DNA of 64,000 nucleotides, taken from the NCBI GenBank assembly GCA_905221605.1, contig CAJNDS010002413.1, positions 62,001 through 126,000 of the forward strand, written 5' to 3'. Source of the DNA: Symbiodinium natans (taxonomy: Eukaryota; Sar; Dinophyceae; Suessiales; Symbiodiniaceae). Under the pieces are notes generated by a model. It did no database searches and was not told the origin of the DNA. It saw only the letters and a program-made list of their open reading frames with translations. Positions within the stretch are counted from its first letter, which is position 1. Each line of letters begins with the position of its first letter. This document shows positions 53,701-61,200 of the stretch, piece by piece. The position numbers and the translations under genes were made by a program.

Positions 53701-56700
53701 GCGTGATAAAGGAAGCCCCCAAAGATAAGAGATCCCTCGCCTACGCCCTGTTGGATCCTTACGAGGGCTTGCGATGGTCCAGGGTTATTGCGTTTACATC
53801 CTTACCCCCATACCCCGAAATGGTATACTAAAGGGATTCCCAGCTCTACTCCTCCTTAAACCATGTTCAAACTTTCTGGAGTTTACTGCAGGGTGTAGAG
53901 TTTAGGGTGTAAGGTTCAGGGCTGCAGAGTTTAGTTTTGAGGGCCCCAAATCCTGAACCCCTAAACCTTAAACAGCCCCTGAATCCTGAAGTCTCAGGTC
54001 AGGACACCCTAAACGCCAAAACCCTAGACCCCTAAACCCTAACCCATAAACCCCTAAACCCTAAACCTTTAATCCTAAACCCTTAACCCCTAAACCCTAA
54101 ACCCTAAACCCTAGCCCTAAACCCTAAACCCCTACACCCTAAACCCTGAACCCTCAGGTCAGGCGGGTGTCCAAGAGCAAGCCCACGAAGGCGTGCCGTG
54201 GAATCCAGTAGGACTTCCGCGCAGCATCCTCCGGCCGGCAGGAAGTCTCAGAGCTTGTTTTTGGGCCCAGGGTTGTTAGGGAGTTGGGGTTTAGGGGTTA
54301 GGGGTTAGGGTTTAGGGTTTAGGGTTTAGGGTTTAGGGTTTAGGGTTTAGGGTTTGGGGTTTGGGGTTTAGGGTTTAGCAGTGTGCACTCTGATACCTCA
54401 GAGTGCGGAAGGGGCTCGATCTAACCCTAAACCCTGAACCCTGAACCCTAAACCCAAGACCCTAAACCCTAAACCCAAAGAGTTCCTCAGCAGTGGAGTC
54501 ATGGTTTCCGTCCAGGTCGCTTCCACAGCTCACGAGGATGTAGGGTGTAGAAATTCCACGAATGTGTCCTTGAGGGCGGCCACACAATCTTTGCCGAAGC
54601 CGTCACGTGGCTTGGCGCAGACAGCCGCGAGGAAGATGTCATCTACCTCTTGGTTCCAGGCCGATGCGGCCAAGATCTCCCCTGGTTGTACGGTTTACGA
54701 CTTGGAACCCTAAACCCTAAACCCTAAACCCTAAACTCTAAACCCTAAACCCTAAACCCATCGGGGCAACAACAAGATAGCTATGTAAGGATTCGGATGA
54801 TGAGGGGCTACTGCCTTGCAACTGATTTAGGCTCCTCCATTAGGCTTGAGAAGCCACCTGAACCGATATCCGAGTTGAGGTACGAACGCAGCTGAGCCTT
54901 CTTTAGCCTTAACCCTAAACCCAACAAAAACCCCTAAACCCCCAAACCCGAAACCCCTAAACCCCTGAACAAGAAACCTGCCCAAAAACTCCTAGCTGCA
55001 AGGCATGTGCCTAGGATCGGGTATGGGGGTGGTTGTTCTGAGTTAGGCTTCAGGGCCCAGGGTTTTCAGGTCGAGTGGAGGCTCTTCTACAGCACCAATA
55101 AGCTCTAACCTAAACCCTAAAACCTAAAACCTAAACCCTAAACCCTAAACCCTACACCCCCTGCCCCCTGAAGCTCCTAAAGTACTAAACAAACCCTTGT
55201 AACCATAACACCCCTGAACCCTCAAGCCCTGAAACCGCTAAACCCTTGAACGCCTAAACCCTGAAGCCCCGAACTCCTAAACCGAAATCCTCTTAAAGTT
55301 CAAACCTATAACCCCTAAAACCCCTGAAGCCCGTGAAGCCCTTAAACCCCCAAACTCCTACAAACCCTTTAAACCTCAACCCGAAACCCCTAAAACCCCT
55401 TAAACCAAAACCCCCAAACCCTGAAAAACCCTACACCCCCGAACACCCCAAACCTCCTAAACTCCTAAACCCTAAAACCCCTAAAACTCCTAAACTTCCT
55501 AAACCCTAAAACCCCTAAACCAAAAAAGCTCCCTAAACTCCTAAACCCCCTACACCCCTAGAGCCCCTAAAGCCCCTAAGTCTAGACCCTAAACCCTAAA
55601 CCCTAAAACCTGAACCCTAAACCCTAAACCCTAAACCCTAAACCCCAAACCCCAAACCCTAAACCCTAAACCCTAAACCCTAAACCCTAAACCCTAAACC
55701 CTAAACCCCAAACCCCTGACCGCCTTGATGGGGTTCACCCGTTCTGTGAGGCCCTTCGGAGTGAGAACGCCGATCTTCGCGTCTGCCATGCCTTGGGGAT
55801 TTGGGGTTTGGGGTTTAGGGTTTAGGGTTTAGGGTTTAGGGTTTAGGGTTAGGGTCCGCCAACCCCGGCGGCGTGTTGGATGGGAAAAGGAGGTGAAAAC
55901 CTCCCTCTTTCACTCCTTCCCCCAAAACCCCACCTACCCCCCCCCCCTACCCCCCCCCCCCCCCCCCCCTCCCCCCCCTAACCCCCCCCCCTAACCCCCC
56001 CCCCTACCCCCCCACCCTAACCCCCCCCCCCCCCCCCCCCCCCCTACCCCCCCCTACCCCCCCCCCCTACCAATTGATGGGGCTGCCCTGGCAACGTTTC
56101 ACAGAGGCTCAAGCACATCAACTTTTTTGGCATCCTTTGATGACAAGCGCGTTTAAACCTTTCAACTATGCTCCAGCGGGGTCGGCGGCTTGAGCCGGAG
56201 GCTCTTAAATCCGGGCACGCCCGTGGTCCGACGCCGTTAGGCGCCAGCCCTAGCTTTAGCTATAGCGGGGGGGGTTAAGCCGCTGACCCGGTTGGCTCCC
56301 CAACATCCGGCTCCAAATGCGGCTCCCGAAGGGCATCATGTTTCAGGTACATTTTTTATCGCGAAAAACGCGCTATTTCCCACCGAATTTGGGCTCCAGG
56401 ACGCATTTTTTGGGTGCCCCATGGGGGGTCCCAAAAACGACCCCGGAGAGCATCATCGACTCTCTTTTTCAACTTTGGCCAAACACGCGTTGTTGATGTT
56501 TTTTGGGTGGCATTGGCCACCCCAAAGGACCCCACAAGAGCGCGCATCATGAGCATCAGCGGGTTGGGTTTTGGGTTTCGGATGCGGCTGAGAGCTTGGA
56601 AAACACAGAAATCGCTGTAAATACCGTGGTTTTCGTGCTGTTACGGACATTTCCGTTTTGAGGCCGGCATATGCCCCTATAAGCCATGCATGCCTGGAGG

Positions 56701-57871
56701 CCGGAGCCGCTGATGCTCATGATGCGCGGCCGGGCGGGGGGCCAGGGCGCGCATCATCGAGGCTTCGTTTCTCTTTAAAAAACCGGGGGGCGAGCATCAG
56801 CAGCATCAGTGGCTCCGGAAAGGGTTTCGGGCGGCAGGATTTCGAAGGATGCGGGCATAACTCCATAACATGGCACTCGACATGCGCGCGCGCGCGCCCA
56901 TGGCTTCCCTGGCGCCATGGCCCATGGACCCATGGCTCCTGGCCCCGTAGCTCTAGCTCTTTCAGCTGACTTTAAAGGGCTGCCATGGACCCATGGCTCC
57001 TGGCCCCATGGTCTGGCCCCAAACACCTGGAAGTTCTATCAGCTGGCTGACTTTAAAGGGCTCAGTGCATGCCGCTCCCTCCCCGCTCCGCCCCCAGGCC
57101 CCGATCTCGTATGGCCCCACCCCCCTCGACCCCCCTCCTGGCCCCGTGGATGACGTACGGCCGGCCCCGCCTCCAGGCTGCACGGCCCCAATGACCTCTG
57201 GGCCATGAACTCTGAACCGACTAAGTCGCTCCGCCCGCTCCGCCCACCCCGCCCATTCCTGGCCCCATGGTGCATGGACCCATGGCTGGCCCCATGGTCC
57301 CGTAGCTCTTGGCCACAGGGTCCATGCTCCCATGACCCCATGCCCCTGGACCCTGGTCCCATAGCTCTTTCAGCTGACTTTAAAGGGCGCCATACATGCC
57401 CGCCCGCGCCGTCGCTTGTTGTTGGGGGCCAGGGTGCGCATCATCGAGGCTTCGTTTCTCTTTGGGGACCCGGGGGGCGAGCATCAGCAGCATCAGCGGC
57501 TCCGGAAAGGGTTTCGGGCGGCAGGATTTCGAAGGATGCTGGCATAACTCCATAACATGGCACTCGACATGCGCGCACACGCGCGCGCGCGCGCGCGCCC
57601 GCGCGCCCGCGCGTCTAATGTTCAACTATTGGCTGAGTAAGGTGCTGACGATCATGCACATGAACACCTCCACGGTGTTTGCGAACGTGAAAACTGTACA
57701 TGCACACTTCCACAGTGTGGCCATGCACCTCCACGGTGTTTCTGAACATGAACACCTCCACGGTGTTTGCGAACGTGAAAACTGCACATGCACACTTCCA
57801 CAGTGTGGCCATGCACCTCCACGGTGTTTCTGAACATGAACACCTCCACGGTGTTTGTGTTGTTGTTGTTC

Positions 57872-57936
<65 letters not shown>

Positions 57937-58163
57937 GGCTGAGTAAGGTGCTGACGATCATGCACATGAACACCTCCACGGTGTTTGCGAACGTGCAAGC
58001 TGTACATGCACACTTCCACAGTGTGGCCATGCACCTGTACGGTGTTTCTGAACATGAACACCTCCACGGTGTTTGCGAACGTGAAAACTGTACATGCACA
58101 CTTCCACAGTGTGGCCATGCACCTCCACGGTGTTTCTGAACATGAACACCTCCACGGTGTTTG

Positions 58164-58239
<76 letters not shown>

Positions 58240-61200
58240 GCTGCTGTGCTTGCTGCCGTTGTCCTGCTGCTGGTGGGCGTGCCCGGCTGTGGGCGACAGC
58301 CCGTTGGATTTAGGTTTAGGGTTTAGGGTTCAGGGTTTAGGGTTTAGGGTTTAGGGTTCAGGGTTTAGGGTTCAGGGTTCAGGGTTTAGGTTTTAGGGTT
58401 TAGGTTTTAGGGTTTAGGGTTCAGGGTTTAGGGTTTAGGTTTAGGGTTTAGGGTTTAGGTTTAGGGTTTAGGGTTCAGGGTTTAGGGTTTAGGGTTTAGG
58501 GTTTAGGGTTTAGGTTTTCGGGTTTCGCGTTTAGGGTTTAGGGTTTAGGGTTTAAGGCTAGGGTTTAGGGTTTAGGGTCTTGCCCCCAGGTTCAGGGTCT
58601 AAATCCATAAAACCCTAAACCCGAAACACTCAAGACTCCTGAATCGCTAACCTCCCCAAACCCCAAAAGTCCTATGCCCGCGGAAGCCCTAAAATCCCTG
58701 AACCCCCAAACCTCGAATTGAAACCCCGAAGCCCGAAGAAGCCTTCAACCCCCTAAGCCCCCCAGCCCCATAAACTCGCACAACTCCCAAACTCCTAAAC
58801 CCCGAATCCACCCCCCTAACCCTAAAACCGCACCCCAGAATAAACCCTATGAACTCGTAAACCAGAATAGGCCCTAAATTCTTCGAACCCCCTAACCCTA
58901 AACCCTAAAACCTAAATTCCTCTAACCCCTGCGCCGGCACGCCTACGGAGGAGTCGACCAACTTTGTGAAGAGCTCCGGGTTCCTCGGTAGCGACTCTGA
59001 GGGGGCCCCTTCATGAAGGAAGAGGGTTTCGGGTTTAGGGTTTGGAGTTTAGGGTTTGGGGTTTATATAGAGGCTTGGGTTTAGGAGTTTAGGGTTTAGG
59101 GTTTGGGGTTTAGGGAATAGGGCTTTAAGGTTCTCTCGAACCGCCAGCCTAAGCCCTTTACAGCGCTGAGACCCTAAACCCTGAAACGCGACAAGTGAGA
59201 TCCTAAGCCCTAAGCCCTAGACCAAAAGCCCTAAGCCCTAACACCTAAGCGCTCAGCCCTAAGCCCTAAGCCCGAAGCCCGAAGCCCCAAACCCAAACCC
59301 CCATAAACCCAAACCCCAAAAAAAAACCATGCAACTACCCTTAGAGAAGTCCAGAACCCTGAGCCCTACATAGTCTCCTCCCGTGAGTTCGTAGTAGGGA
59401 ATGCGGGAATGAGGGTCCTACATATGTCTCTATATATCCTAAACCCTAAACCCTAAACCCGAAACCATATATACACATATATATATATATATATATTACC
59501 TTTCTGGGATTATATAGGGTACCTCATTCCCTCATTCCCTACTAAAGCCAGTCCTTCCTCCTGAACCCTAAACCCTAAACCCTAAACCCTAAACCCTAAA
59601 CCCGACAAAGTCTCCTTCCTGAAGACCGAGGCGCAGCTGCTGCAGACACTTCTGCCCACGGCCGTCGATGAGGTACATGAAGCCCTTGCCTGGCGGGGCG
59701 TTTGGGGGTTTCGGGTTTAGGGTTTAAGGCCTAAACCTACACCCCGAAACCGCTAAACAGCCAAACCCTAGGCCCTAAACCCCAGTTTAGGGTTCCGGTT
59801 TAGGCTCTGGGGCTCATGTAGCCCAAGGATTTGAACGAAGGGGCTTCTGGGGGTTTTAGGCTTCTAGGGTGTTGGAGGTGTGCCCCCCAAACCCTAAGGC
59901 TGAGGGTGTTGGAGGTGTGCCCCAGACCCCAAAACCTGAAACCCTAAGCCCTCAACCCTAAACCCTATACCCCTCAAGGCTGAGGGCTTCACACCCTAAC
60001 CCCAAACTCGCAAACCCTGAGCTCGAAGCCCTAAACCCGAAAGCCCTAAACCCTAAACCCTAAACCCTAAACAGACCATCGGTGGGCGCCTGGGTCGTAG
60101 CTCGCCGGATCCCCGGTCTTCTCAAGCACCTCTGCAGCTTTCAGTAGGGATTAGGGTTTAGGGTTTAGGGTTTGGGGTTTGGGGTTTCTAGTTTAGGGTT
60201 TAGGGTTTAGGGTTTGGGTTTCGTAAAGGGAACTCGACCTGAGTTAGGGGAATGCACCTGCCTCGCCATAAAAGGCCACCCCACCCCCCCGCCCCCCCAC
60301 CCCCCCACCCCCACCCCCCCCACACCCCCCCCCCCACCCCCCCCCCCTCCCCACCCCCCCCCCTCGCCCCCCCGCCCCCCCCCCCCCCCCCCCCCCCCCC
60401 CCCCACCCCACCCACCCCCAAAAAAAGGGTTCCTATACATCACCAACCCTATATAAGCCCTAAACCCTAAACCCTAAACCCCTCAAAAACACAGCCAAAA
60501 AGAAAGCCCAACCCTTGAACCAAACCGGATTGCAAAAGAATGGTATCTTGGTATACCAGTACCCATAATACAACAAGGGCAACCACCCTTTTGGGGGGTT
60601 GGAACAAGTGCGAAGGGGTACCACTGGGCTACCTCTAAACCCTAAACCCTAAACCCTAAGCCTAAACCTGAACCCTGAACCCTGAACCCTAAACCCGAAA
60701 CCCTAAACCCTAAACTCTGCTGCAAGGGAAGTGCCTTGACCTTGTAGCGCCAAACCCTAAACCCTAAACCCTGAACCCTAAACCCTAAAGGAGGGCAATT
60801 GGCAAGGGAAGCGCCTTGACCTAGTAGCCCTAAACCCTAAACCCTAAACCCTTACTTGGTAAGGGTAAACCCTAAACCCTAAACCCTTACTTGGTAAGGG
60901 AGGCGCCTTGACCCTCCAGCCCCGCTGCGCCAGCATCAGCGCTGCGGCGAGGCCTGCGGGGCCGGCGCCCACCACCACGGCCTGGAGGTTTAGGGTTTAG
61001 GGTTTAGGGTTTAGGGTTTAGGGTTTAGGGTTTAGGGTTTAGGGTTTAGGGTTTAGGGTTTAGGGTTTAGGGTTTAGGGTTTAGGGTTGAGGTTTAGGGT
61101 TTAGGGTTGAGGTTTAGGGTTTAGGGTTTAGGGTTTATAGGGTTTAGGGTGTAAGGTTTGGGTTTTGGGTTTAGGATTTTTAGGATTTTGGATTTTTAGG

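Noticed and set aside
56292-57555. Several GC-rich ORFs on both strands
   Set aside because: No motif, opposing frames equally open, and the region is built of direct repeats.
57615-58354. ORFs with poly-Val, poly-Leu, poly-Cys, poly-Gln and poly-Thr
   Set aside because: Pure products of (GTT)n and a tandem hairpin repeat.
60200-60470. Glycine-rich and proline-rich ORFs
   Set aside because: Artefacts of a C-rich low-complexity tract.
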